Below, one piece after another: positions 17,601 through 25,230 of a DNA stretch of 64,000 nucleotides. The translations under genes were made by a program, and so were the position numbers. Below the pieces are notes generated by a model. That model made no database searches, was not told the origin of the DNA, and worked only from the letters and a program-made list of their open reading frames with translations. Origin of the DNA: Ruegeria_C sp041537925 (GTDB taxonomy: Bacteria; Pseudomonadota; Alphaproteobacteria; Rhodobacterales; Rhodobacteraceae). Where the stretch lies: NCBI RefSeq assembly GCF_041537925.1, contig NZ_JBGOSH010000011.1:62001-126000 (forward strand), in the 5' to 3' direction. How positions within the stretch are numbered: the first letter of the stretch is position 1; each line of letters opens with the position of its first letter.

Positions 17601-17835
17601 GAAAAAAGTGTTCAAGTGCATCCGGTGGAGGGATGACTTGCAAGGCATCCGCGACGTTCATGCGGTGCTCAACAAGGCCACCAAAACTCAGGGCCTGCGC
17701 GCGCCGCAGGACCGCCGTGTCGTTTTCTCTGCGTGCTTGGGTTAATATCTCTGCGGCCACACCATAGCGCTTGGCCCGCTTTTCGGCTTCGGCCCGCTGA
17801 AGTGCATAGAGTTCTTCTCGGTCTGGATTGACCAT
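14608..17835 (-). CDS. TPR-repeat protein with C-terminal CHAT protease domain
   Basis: A 1075-residue protein. Roughly residues 1-640 are helical repeats of the TPR type, for example around GQLERALEAIDRAVAL and ENFEEALSYCDQAIDQL. The C-terminal part is a CHAT (caspase HetF-associated with TPR) domain: LLRALPIAHARLL, then LVSAHGEF with the catalytic His near residue 886, then LILSCCEAG with the catalytic Cys near 927, then the family block GVSGLIAPSWRVDD and a closing LFWAGFQYFG. Both catalytic residues are present, so an active cysteine protease is likely. No signal peptide or membrane segment is seen. The ATG at 17835 has AAGG upstream; a TTG at 17862 would add nine residues. The next gene overlaps by ATGA. 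Context is an IS-flanked, lower-GC segment, which favours horizontal origin. Confidence 0.9.
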   Translation of the reverse strand: MVNPDREELYALQRAEAEKRAKRYGVAAEILTQARRENDTAVLRRAQALSFGGLVEHRMNVADALQVIPPPDALEHFFQFLHEALLLDDTIPDIHWDIAVLHGRYTGDFEAAASALDRALDCGIQHPRLTALATLIDAQQTPASPKLTPASELRGLLFKLIDVTADGNIPEYGLPASPPLSFADYVRSAQEIAHADHFVSNPETFDLVSRFRASRDAGLVTADALDFGLEFVFRAAEASPDKRAAEEALNDLVAFLREFSFHVSDGDADASDMRKAARIAKRGLNIVEGTAIPPNPDLYADLWLAFGQASARPARLELHDALTAYTKALRLKREANNEPDTARLRELLFQMLDYAVQLGVGAGIGIGSLGEANKALEAAFAAAQEIGEFRKTLHIGIQYNTLSSALSQPYLAIGVLDQLLAEPEISPDEQLTVLLERAMRYSEARDLPKAAELHADLVSRVASVSKQSQSVFWNSYSNVLRDLGQLERALEAIDRAVALTLEVEANGIDQIGTMLHANRGSILLALGRIDDARHEVEIAVKLNSNLPIGDGSIRIGSLRTRIALKEENFEEALSYCDQAIDQLYHRITVGEADPVVWQSMLQEWSRLDGFGVEARIKSGVPAAQTLAFAEAAKGRLSRLLQKGHGGEARPGLMADAMTPAVEVALSWVGSAPGRRVLSIFCSSNGIAVFSIQGEDADIEAHWLGGPIYENFREEAFKTWENVDVWSLDQGVKRALVQSGAPPELLLMAAESISHLILDQVGSLLGRLAPGLCDGGSELVIVPHRLLRALPIAHARLLGGAYVSELFDEIAVASTLDDFSSVAMDTSHRTAGPADMDLFLDPQDNLPFARLEGVFVENGRVLTGWQATKREFRRSVATADHILVSAHGEFVSENPWSSSIEFNDGPLHISELFEEKSAACSLLILSCCEAGVSQQSNSDEPFGFPAILQAAGVSGLIAPSWRVDDLATFLLITRLQQELATGSAPAKALAQTCHWLRKLTAHETLERLKTLQMRVDTASADAATEHAISSIDMQCQWLDQAYAGHERPFRAPLFWAGFQYFGAPSSAHVTNEGENQ

Positions 17836-18365
17836 AGGAAGAGCCTTAAAGTCGTTAATCAAATAATCCCTATTCTAGCTCATCCACCCACATTTCCAAA
17901 GTCGCCAATCCAAGGAACCTAACTGGCAGGGCAGCCAAACCATAATTCCAACGGTCTGGGCGCAGTACACTGTCCCAGCCTACGTTGAGTGACGTGGTCT
18001 ATTTGGCTGCTGAACTGTATCTTTGGTCAACGGTCCGAGATCAGAGTAAGCACTCTAATCCTAAATCGAATATGAGATATTAAGAGGCATGCCGCGTACA
18101 AGACAGAAGGTGGTCAAATGCACTCAGGCTTCGCGCAACAAGAACCATTGGATTTTTTCGATCGGCGTCTTCGGAAGCGCATCTATAAAGGCAAACACGC
18201 GCGGGTATGCTTTCTGAAAAATTGCCATCGCAACCGGACACAGGCCATTTGCCAACGCCAGAAACCCTGCTTAGCCAAGCAAACTGCGACGAACGGAAGT
18301 TGGCTTGAGGACGATTGCTGATGATGCTGACCCCGGACTTGCTAACAATGCCAACATTACACTTT
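17836..18365. other. Intergenic region between CHAT and sulfatase genes
   Basis: About 530 bases with moderate AT content. Short open frames on both strands show no family resemblance, so I do not call them. The CHAT cassette promoter should lie near its right-hand gene start at about 17840-17950, but no clear -35/-10 pair was recognised. Confidence 0.5.
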
Positions 18366-18392
18366 GAGGGCGCCGTTGATGACGGCACCCTC
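18366..18392. terminator. Terminator-like hairpin after the sulfatase
   Basis: GAGGGCGCCGT at 18366-18376 pairs with ACGGCACCCTC at 18382-18392, an 11-bp stem with one wobble or mismatch position and a 5-base loop. It lies 18 bases beyond the sulfatase stop on the minus strand. A pyrimidine-rich tail follows on the plus strand, so it may work in either direction. Confidence 0.6.
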
Positions 18393-18410
18393 TATTCTCT
18401 TTTCTAGCTG

Positions 18411-20834
18411 TTACTGGCGCTTTAGCATCCGCTTCGCGGCGGCCTCCATGCTCTCGTAGCTTTCGCCAGAGACAGACACTGCCACTTTCTGGATGGTACC
18501 ACCGATGAACGCCCCTGGGGTCGCGTACATCTGACTTACCGCGTCTCCGCTGTCATAGCCGACGCAGAGGCCATCACCCGAAAGCGTAAACTTGCCCGAT
18601 TGGGCCCGCATGGCACCCGAGGCGACTTCCTGATCATCGACATAGAGCTTCATTGAACCCAGAACCTCGCCATTGTCGCCGGTGCCCGTCGCGTCGAACT
18701 CCATGCCTATGGTATAAACCCCTGTTGCGAGTTCGATATCCGATTCAAACACTTGCTCGGGTTGGATTCCGAGGAAGTTGTAGACGTAGTAGAGCTTTTT
18801 GTCCTTGATGAAGAGCGAATGACCACCGAAGCGTGAACCATGTGCAAAGACAACACCAGACGTGGCTTCATCCTCGATCTCGACATTGGCTAGGATTTTA
18901 TAGTCCCGACCGCGAATGTTAACGGCCACACCTTCCGGCACACAAGCGGTGTTTGGATAATAGATGTAGGTATCACGTGCTGGCTCGGATGTAGGCCGAT
19001 CGATTCCAAGAATCTCGACTGCGCTTCGGTCATCCAGAGGAAGGACGTTGTTCTTGGCGGCTTCGTCGAACCAAACCTGAATCAATTCGTTTAGCTTTTC
19101 AGGTTCCTGTTCTGCCAGATTGTTCGCTTCCGACCGGTCCACGTCAATGTGGTACAGTTCCCAGACATCTCTGTCGAAGTTGCTCGTGCCGGTCAGAGGC
19201 GCGTGAACGGCAACCGCCTTCCAGCCATCTTTCCAGATTCCGCGTGTACCCAGCATTGTATAATACTGCACTTCTTTCTGGGTTGGGTCGTCCGGCGCGG
19301 AATCAAAAGAATAGGCCATAGAGACCCCTGACAGGGGGTATTGCTCGACGCCATTGTTGGTCAGGGGCATTTCCAATCCGGTAATTTCCAAAATCGTGGG
19401 TACGATGTCGACTGAATGGTGATACTGATGTCGGACTTCACCGCCTGTTTTGATGCCGTTGGGCCAGGATATGATCAACGGGTCATTGGTACCACCGGCG
19501 TAGTTCGAATATCGCTTGAACATCTTAAACGGAGCCGAAAACGCAGCCGCCCAACCGGTTGGGTAGTGGTTGTAAGTATCCGGTCCACCAAGTGTGTCGA
19601 GATATTTCATGTTTTCGTCCAGTTCATCAGGATAGCCGTTGAAAAACTTGTTCTCGTTGACCGAACCGTTTGGTGACCCTTCTCCCGACGCGCCATTGTC
19701 CGCAGCATATATGATCAGTGTATTCTCGTATTGCCCAGTCTCTTTGAGGTAATCGACAATCCGGCCGACCTCGCTGTCGGTGTATTCCGAGAACCCGGCA
19801 TAAACCTCTGCCATTCGGGCGAACAACGTCTTCTCATCGTCGTTTAGACTTTCCCAGGGCCGCACAGCATCTGCAGGGTTGGCAATGTCTTCCGGCATGA
19901 AATTAAGCGCGGTATTCACCGTGCCTTCGGGCATGATACCTTTTTCAATCATAGCCTGAGTGATTTCTTCGCGATAAACGTCATAGCCTTCGTCAAAGAC
20001 ACCTTTGTACTTATCGGCCCATTCGGTAGAGGCGTGGTGCGGCGCGTGGTTGGCGCCGGGGTTGAACCACATGTACCAAGGTTTGGATGGGTTCGTCGCG
20101 TTCTGATTTCGCAGCATTGTTATGGCCTGATCGGCCAGATCCTTGGAGAGATGATAGCCGTCCTCAGGGCTGTAGGGCTGCTCAATGAATCGGTTGTCTT
20201 CAACCAGATCGGGATACCATTGGTTGGTCTCGCCCCCTAGGAACCCATAAAAGCGATCAAAACCTTGGTTCAATGGCCATTCAGTGCGACTGGCGCCAGA
20301 GGCAACATCCTGCTCTGGCACGTTGTGGTTTTTTCCGATCCAAAAGGTACTGTAGCCATTGGATTGCAGCACTTCGGCAATGGTGGTCACCTGTGGCGGC
20401 AACCGCCCGCTAGCGCCAGGGAAACCATCTGCAGTCTCCGTAATTGCAGCCATCCCATTGAGATGATGATTGCGCCCCGTCAACAGAGTCGAGCGTGTGG
20501 GCGAGCACAATGCGGTTGTGTGCCACTGCGTATATGTCAACCCTTCAGCGGCGAGGTCGTCAAGCGTGGGCATATTAATCTTGCCGCCATAGGGAGACCA
20601 AGCGCCGAGCCCGGTGTCATCGTAGAGGACAAACAAGATATTTGGAGAACCTTCCGGCGCGGCCTTGGGAATGAATGGTGTCCAGTCAGGTGTCGAGTCA
20701 CGCACGTCCAGATCAATTGTCCCGTTAAAGCCCGGGTATCCCAAAGGCTCTTTCATTTCCGGTGCATCCTGAGAAAACCCGGGCCGCGGAATCAAAGCAA
20801 TTATTGCTCCGAAGACAATCAAGCGTTTGTTCAT
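18411..20834 (-). CDS. Exported arylsulfatase-type sulfatase
   Basis: An 807-residue sulfatase of the alkaline-phosphatase superfamily. A signal peptide covers about residues 1-21 (ending near GFSQDAP). NILFVLYDDTG holds the metal-binding Asp pair, and LCSPTRSTLLTGRN is the C-x-P-x-R sulfatase signature whose Cys must be converted to formylglycine. GKNHNVPE and AADNGASGEGS contribute further metal or sulfate ligands. The last 170 residues form a separate beta-rich, lectin-like domain (VVFAHGSRFGGHSLF, KLYYVYNF). It probably cleaves sulfate esters in the periplasm; the substrate is unknown. The ATG at 20834 follows GGAGG with 8-base spacing. No maturation enzyme or sulfatase transporter is next to it; the segment appears acquired. 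Confidence 0.93.
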   Translation of the reverse strand: MNKRLIVFGAIIALIPRPGFSQDAPEMKEPLGYPGFNGTIDLDVRDSTPDWTPFIPKAAPEGSPNILFVLYDDTGLGAWSPYGGKINMPTLDDLAAEGLTYTQWHTTALCSPTRSTLLTGRNHHLNGMAAITETADGFPGASGRLPPQVTTIAEVLQSNGYSTFWIGKNHNVPEQDVASGASRTEWPLNQGFDRFYGFLGGETNQWYPDLVEDNRFIEQPYSPEDGYHLSKDLADQAITMLRNQNATNPSKPWYMWFNPGANHAPHHASTEWADKYKGVFDEGYDVYREEITQAMIEKGIMPEGTVNTALNFMPEDIANPADAVRPWESLNDDEKTLFARMAEVYAGFSEYTDSEVGRIVDYLKETGQYENTLIIYAADNGASGEGSPNGSVNENKFFNGYPDELDENMKYLDTLGGPDTYNHYPTGWAAAFSAPFKMFKRYSNYAGGTNDPLIISWPNGIKTGGEVRHQYHHSVDIVPTILEITGLEMPLTNNGVEQYPLSGVSMAYSFDSAPDDPTQKEVQYYTMLGTRGIWKDGWKAVAVHAPLTGTSNFDRDVWELYHIDVDRSEANNLAEQEPEKLNELIQVWFDEAAKNNVLPLDDRSAVEILGIDRPTSEPARDTYIYYPNTACVPEGVAVNIRGRDYKILANVEIEDEATSGVVFAHGSRFGGHSLFIKDKKLYYVYNFLGIQPEQVFESDIELATGVYTIGMEFDATGTGDNGEVLGSMKLYVDDQEVASGAMRAQSGKFTLSGDGLCVGYDSGDAVSQMYATPGAFIGGTIQKVAVSVSGESYESMEAAAKRMLKRQ

Positions 20835-21233
20835 GAAACAAACCTCCAATTAAATGAATGGAATGGAACAGTTGGGGTCATCGTTCCTCAGATTCATCTT
20901 AACGATGAGTAACTCACAATCAACAGTGTGTTTTCGCGCCTTTCTAATTGGATGCCAATCGGGTGAACTTCTGAACTGACGAAACGATTGGCCTGCGGTT
21001 CCGTCTTCGACGCTGAAGCAACCGAAAGCATTGCCTCGGGCGCGTGGGGCATGCATCGATTTGAGAAACATCTTTTGGATTTACCCGATGGGGTTTTTTG
21101 ATGCCACGCGCCAATATGCGAGGTTTGAGAATCGCGACTTACTACATTCAGTATTTTCGGGTTGCTCTACCCCTAGGTGTTTGAACTCAATGCTTGATGG
21201 TGCGATCCATTCGATGGAATGGAAGAAAGCCCA
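20835..21233. other. Intergenic region upstream of the sulfatase
   Basis: About 400 AT-richer bases that must include the sulfatase promoter. I recognise no gene. It is followed by the IS481-like remnant. Confidence 0.45.
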
Positions 21234-21512
21234 ATGGGACAGATACGTCACGGCAGCGCCACGTACCGCTGCCCGGCAGTCGTTTGCACGACAAGCGATG
21301 AGAGGGGACGCACACCATCCGAGCAACAATATGGCGACCCGCCACCCGACAGGACATTGCACCGCACTGTCCCGAGAGGGACAAGCTTCGAGCGCCGAAC
21401 TGAGCCGCGAGCTCGGCATCAACGTGTAGATCGTTGCCAAGTTGCGAAAGCGCCAAACGGGCGAGGCTAAAAAGACGGGGCCAAAGGCACCAAGTTCGAC
21501 TGTTCTATGATA
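21234..21512 (+). pseudogene. IS481-like transposase N-terminal remnant
   Basis: An ATG at 21234 starts MGQIRHGSAT, the usual N terminus of a widespread IS481-family transposase group. After frame changes the helix-turn-helix part appears as SAELSRELGINV, a stop codon, then IVAKLRKRQTGEAKKTGPKAP and STVL. The DDE catalytic domain is absent. It is therefore a truncated, frameshifted relic at the right edge of the accessory segment. Confidence 0.75.
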
Positions 21513-21728
21513 AGACTGCCGAGAGCTTCCCCGGCTTCTCAGACATTGCGTCAATCCGCCTCTGACTCCGCATTTTGTCAACATTACCTAGTTGTGGGCG
21601 GTGTCTTTGACACTTGCAGCCGCAAGCTTGCCTGGACGTGATATGCGCCTTCAAAGGCGACTATCACTCGAATTGCAAATCGCGTTTCCAAGGCCGTTCG
21701 AACGGGCTTGTGCATCATTTGAAGCAGA
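21513..21728. other. Spacer between IS481 remnant and chrR
   Basis: No gene or recognised signal. It may contain more of the decayed element and the 3' flank of the chrR operon. Confidence 0.4.
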
Positions 21729-22385
21729 TCAGATGCGCAGAAAGGGCTGCACCAGCCTCGGGATCAGGCTGTTGAATTTCAGCGGCGCGTCGGTGACGGC
21801 AAGGCAGATGCAATCTGCAGAAATATCGGCGACCGGCATATGCTCAAGATCTTCGTCTGCGATTTCCACATCGCCGCGGGCAAACCGGTCGACCTCGTCC
21901 GAGAACGCGCCCTGCAGCACCATAGTTAGTTCCATTCCCTTGTGGCCGTGATCGGGCACGGCGGCGCCGGCGGGGATGAACAGTAATCGAGCAGAGGCTG
22001 CGGCGGAGGTCGGCAGAATCGCCTGTTTCACCCCCATCCCTACTGGTTTCCATTTGATTTCCGAAACACTGCCGCCAACGTAATCGCGCAACGGTGCAGG
22101 AAGCACGTCACAGGAGGGGCGCTTCGGCGTTTCAGCAGGTGCGCCACCAGCAATCAGCGCCAGCGTTGCGTCAAGCGCGCCGTCTGCCAGATCGGCCGTA
22201 TCCGGCACGTCCTGCAACATGCAGCCCCCCAGCGCGTCATAGCTTTCGGCCTGCGCGCGGCAGGCGTCGCAGAGCGACAAATGGGTGGCGACCATGAGGT
22301 TGAAGGCCTCGGGCAATGTGCCCGCAGAATAGCCCATCAGCAGCTCGTCGGTCAGATGATGTTTGATCTCATTGCTCATCTTCAT
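21729..22385 (-). CDS. chrR: ChrR-type zinc anti-sigma factor
   Basis: A 218-residue ChrR-family regulator. The N-terminal anti-sigma domain has a His near residue 9 and HLSLCDAC, giving the His...His-x3-Cys-x2-Cys zinc site that holds sigma-E. The C-terminal cupin domain has PDHGHKGMELTMVLQG and EDLEHMPV, the metal-ligand pattern of the ChrR cupin, which is needed for release of sigma-E under singlet oxygen in Rhodobacter sphaeroides. The first ATG (22385) directly follows the rpoE stop; a second ATG at 22379 is possible. Co-transcription with rpoE is evident from the zero spacing. Confidence 0.93.
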   Translation of the reverse strand: MKMSNEIKHHLTDELLMGYSAGTLPEAFNLMVATHLSLCDACRAQAESYDALGGCMLQDVPDTADLADGALDATLALIAGGAPAETPKRPSCDVLPAPLRDYVGGSVSEIKWKPVGMGVKQAILPTSAAASARLLFIPAGAAVPDHGHKGMELTMVLQGAFSDEVDRFARGDVEIADEDLEHMPVADISADCICLAVTDAPLKFNSLIPRLVQPFLRI

Positions 22386-22949
22386 TCACTTCATCGCATG
22401 GCGCAGCCTATCCAGCGCCAATCTAATGCGCGACTTGATCGTGCCAAGTGGCAACCCGGTCTGGGCGGCTATTTCGCGATGGCTCAGATCACCAAAATAA
22501 GCCTTTTCGATCAAGTCCCGCTGCGCCTGCGGCAAGGCTTTCAACGCCTTGCGCAGATGCGCGGTTTCCTGTTGCAGGGAGACGATGTCGGCTTGCTCCG
22601 GCTCAGCCTCGGGCCCCCAGGTCAGATCCTCGGGCTCGGGCCGGCGTTCCTTGCGCAGGAGGTCGATCCGACGGTTCCGCGCGATCGTATAGACCCAGGT
22701 GGCCACCGATGCGCGCGATGGATCGAACAGATACGCCTTGTGCCACAGGGTGGCCATCACCTCTTGGGTGCATTCCTCGGCCTGGCTCGGGTTTGAGCCG
22801 GACTTGATGAGAAACGCCTTCACCCGTGGGGCGAAGTGCCGGAACAGTTCGGCAAAGGCGGCCTTGTCCTGCGCATCACGTATGCGCAGCACCTGAGACA
22901 CCCATTCCGCTTGCGGCTTGCAACCATCGTCTTCCCTGTTCACCGCCAT
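22386..22949 (-). CDS. rpoE: ECF sigma factor RpoE (sigma-E, ECF11-like)
   Basis: A 187-residue extracytoplasmic-function sigma factor. Region 2 has FAELFRHFAPRVKAFL, EECTQEVMATLWHKA and TWVYTIARNRRIDLLR; region 4 has LPQAQRDLIEKAYFGDLSHREIA cut by the turn TGLPLGTIKSRIRLAL. It closely resembles R. sphaeroides RpoE, which directs the response to singlet oxygen. The ATG at 22949 is preferred: AAGGGA lies just upstream and the family N terminus (EWVSQVLRIRDAQD) follows soon after; the open frame extends to 23045 but that ATG would sit on the predicted transcription start. It is followed without gap by chrR. Confidence 0.93.
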   Translation of the reverse strand: MAVNREDDGCKPQAEWVSQVLRIRDAQDKAAFAELFRHFAPRVKAFLIKSGSNPSQAEECTQEVMATLWHKAYLFDPSRASVATWVYTIARNRRIDLLRKERRPEPEDLTWGPEAEPEQADIVSLQQETAHLRKALKALPQAQRDLIEKAYFGDLSHREIAAQTGLPLGTIKSRIRLALDRLRHAMK

Positions 22950-23050
22950 TTTTCCCTTGCGGATACTTGATTTCCTCTGCCGCATGACCTGATCCACGGC
23001 ATCAGCCGCGCTTTCGATCTCAACGGGTTCCACTTCGGCGAACATAAACA

Positions 23051-23079
23051 GGTTACGTGCATCAGCCCAAGCCGGATCA
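23051..23079 (-). promoter_or_regulatory. Sigma-E-like promoter of rpoE-chrR
   Basis: On the minus strand TGATCC (plus 23074-23079) is followed after 17 bases by GTAACC (plus 23051-23056). This fits the TGATCC / (G)TAA type of promoter used by R. sphaeroides sigma-E, so rpoE-chrR is probably autoregulated. The implied leader to the ATG at 22949 is about 95 bases. Confidence 0.65.
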
Positions 23080-23106
23080 CATGCGCCGACAAAAAATATT
23101 TTCTTT

Positions 23107-23135
23107 TCATCCGAAGCCGTTGCTCAACCGTAATG
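23107..23135 (+). promoter_or_regulatory. Sigma-E-like promoter of the divergent operon
   Basis: TCATCC at 23107-23112 and GTAATG at 23130-23135 are separated by 17 bases, the same arrangement as in the rpoE promoter on the other strand. It gives a leader of about 30 bases to the ATG at 23174. One base differs from the TGATCC consensus. Confidence 0.55.
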
Positions 23136-23173
23136 CATGTCAGGAACGGAATAGTGTCGGAGAAACACGCAAA

Positions 23174-24472
23174 ATGCCATTTGAACACTCTGCGGGCGCG
23201 CCCCGGAAGATCGCCGTCATTGGCGGAGGTATCTCGGGGATGGGCGCGGCCAACCTGCTGGCCGACACCCACAACGTTACGCTCTACGAGGCAGAGGGTC
23301 GGCTGGGCGGCCATGCCCGCACGGTTATTGCAGGCAGAAACGGGGATCAGCCAGTCGATACCGGCTTTATCGTTTTCAATCGCGCCACCTATCCGCGGCT
23401 GATCAATCTGTTTGACAAGCTGGGTGTGCCGGTTTCCGAAAGCAACATGAGCTTTGGCGTCTCAGCGCGTGGCGGCGCAGTGGAATACGCGCTGCATGGT
23501 GCAGATGCGATGTTTGCCCAGCGGCGCAACATGGCGCGACCCGGCTTTCTGCGGATGGTGCGCGATCTGTTTCATTTCAACACCAAAGCCCCGCTCTATG
23601 CCCACGACCGCGAGATCACGGTGCGTGAAGTGTTACAGCGACTGGGCACTGGGAGCTGGTTTCGGAAGTACTACCTGGAGCCGTTCTCGGGTGCGATCTG
23701 GTCGACGCCCAAGGACAAAATCCTGGATTTCCCGGCCTGGGCGATGATCCGGTTCTTCGAGAACCACGCGCTGCTGAATTATGACGGTCAGCATCAATGG
23801 TACACGGTGCGCGGTGGCTCGGTGGAATATGTGCGTCGCCTTCAGCTTGCGATGCAGCGCAAGGGCGTGTCGCTGCGTCTGGGCGCGCCTATCGACGGGG
23901 TGCGCCGCACCTCGCTGGGGCCGCAGGTCAAGACAAACGGCACTGAATGGGAGCTCTATGACGAGGTGGTCTTCGCCACCCATTCCGATGATACGCTGGC
24001 GCTGCTTTCGGATGCGACGCCAAGCGAACAGGCAGCTCTTTCCGCGATCCGCTATCAGGCCAATCATGCGGTGCTGCATGCCGACACTTCGCTAATGCCG
24101 CGGCGGCGGAAATGCTGGGCCAGTTGGAACCACACCGAAGATGCGCAGCCGCAGTCGGACCGGATCGATCTGACCTATTGGATGAATCTGCTGCAGCCGA
24201 TCCCGAAGGAGGACCCGCTGTTTGTGACTCTGAATTCGCGTCGCCGTATCCGCGAAGAGCTGATCTACGAAGAGGCCAGCTTCCGCCATCCGGTCTTTGA
24301 TAGCGCGGCTCTGGCGGCGCAGGAAAAGATCGCGCGGTTCAACGGGACGGCGGCCACCTGGTTCTGTGGCGCCTGGATGCGCAACGGGTTCCACGAGGAC
24401 GGCCTAGACAGCGCGGTCAATGTCGTTGAAGGCATCAACCGTGTCGCGATGACACCGATGGCGGCAGAATGA
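23174..24472 (+). CDS. FAD-dependent amine-oxidase-like oxidoreductase
   Basis: A 432-residue flavoprotein. The N terminus has the dinucleotide-binding motif IGGGISGMGAA (about residues 15-25) and TLYEAEGRLGGHARTV, as in the amine oxidase/phytoene desaturase group; a C-terminal FCGAWMRNGFHEDGL completes the FAD site. The family includes proteins annotated as cyclopropane-fatty-acid related and, in R. sphaeroides, the first gene of a sigma-E-controlled operon with this same order; I recall a link there to furan fatty acid synthesis, which should be treated as inference here. The ATG at 23174 has GGAG upstream and lies behind a sigma-E-like promoter. The stop overlaps the DUF1365 start as ATGA. 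Confidence 0.88.
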   Translation: MPFEHSAGAPRKIAVIGGGISGMGAANLLADTHNVTLYEAEGRLGGHARTVIAGRNGDQPVDTGFIVFNRATYPRLINLFDKLGVPVSESNMSFGVSARGGAVEYALHGADAMFAQRRNMARPGFLRMVRDLFHFNTKAPLYAHDREITVREVLQRLGTGSWFRKYYLEPFSGAIWSTPKDKILDFPAWAMIRFFENHALLNYDGQHQWYTVRGGSVEYVRRLQLAMQRKGVSLRLGAPIDGVRRTSLGPQVKTNGTEWELYDEVVFATHSDDTLALLSDATPSEQAALSAIRYQANHAVLHADTSLMPRRRKCWASWNHTEDAQPQSDRIDLTYWMNLLQPIPKEDPLFVTLNSRRRIREELIYEEASFRHPVFDSAALAAQEKIARFNGTAATWFCGAWMRNGFHEDGLDSAVNVVEGINRVAMTPMAAE

Positions 24473-25230
24473 CCGGGGCCGTACAACATATCCCGGCCCA
24501 TACGTTTCATGGGCGCAAAGGCGCGGTGCAGAACGGATTCCGTTATTCGCTGGATTATATTCTGTTGGATCCCGAGCAGGATCAGCCTGCGCCGCTCCTG
24601 TTCTCACGCAGGCTCCCGAGCCTGATGGGCTACCGCACGCGTGACCACGGTGGCACGCCGAAGCGGGGCGAGGGGGCTAGATGGCTGCGCCGGGTGTTCG
24701 AGCAATACCAGCTGCCGCAGCCCAAACGCATTGCCCTGCTGACGCAGCCGCGTGTGCTGGGTTATGTGTTCAACCCGGTCAGTTTCTGGCTGTGCTATGA
24801 CGAGTCGGATGATCTGACCGTGGTGGTGGCAGAGGTCACCAACACGTTCGGTACCCGCCACAGCTATCTCTGCCACAAGCCCGATCTGTCGCGGATCGAC
24901 CCCAGCGACCGTCTTACCGCAACCAAGCTCTTGCATGTCTCGCCCTTCCAGCCGCGCGATGGCGGTTATACCTTCCGCTTCGACATTAGTGATGCGCGGA
25001 TCGGCGTCTGGATTGATTATGGCCGCAAAAAGGGCGGGTTGATCGCCACGCTGACCGGCAGCTGCCAGCCTCTGACCAACCGGGCGATCCTGTGGTCGGC
25101 CCTGCGTCGCCCGTTCGGGGCGCGGCGTGTCATGGCGCTGATCCATTGGCAGGCGATCAAGCTATGGTTCAAGCGCGCGAATTTCCGGCGCGAGCCTGAG
25201 CCGCATCAGCCGGATGTGAGCCGGGGATGA
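24469..25230 (+). CDS. DUF1365 family protein
   Basis: A 253-residue protein of the DUF1365 family. Visible blocks are HTFHGRKGAVQNGFRY, LLTQPRVLGYVFNPVSFWLCY, the central EVTNTFGTRHSY, KLLHVSPFQPRDGGYTF and a C-terminal basic end. The family usually follows a FAD-dependent amine-oxidase-like gene and is tied to fatty-acid modification loci by context; the reaction is unknown. In R. sphaeroides the equivalent gene in the sigma-E regulon affects ChrR turnover, as far as I recall. It overlaps both neighbours by four bases, so the operon is tightly coupled. Confidence 0.88.
   Translation: MTGAVQHIPAHTFHGRKGAVQNGFRYSLDYILLDPEQDQPAPLLFSRRLPSLMGYRTRDHGGTPKRGEGARWLRRVFEQYQLPQPKRIALLTQPRVLGYVFNPVSFWLCYDESDDLTVVVAEVTNTFGTRHSYLCHKPDLSRIDPSDRLTATKLLHVSPFQPRDGGYTFRFDISDARIGVWIDYGRKKGGLIATLTGSCQPLTNRAILWSALRRPFGARRVMALIHWQAIKLWFKRANFRREPEPHQPDVSRG

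Noticed and set aside
18080..18388. Short frames on both strands between the CHAT and sulfatase genes
   Set aside because: No ribosome binding site, no recognisable motif, and one runs across the terminator-like hairpin.
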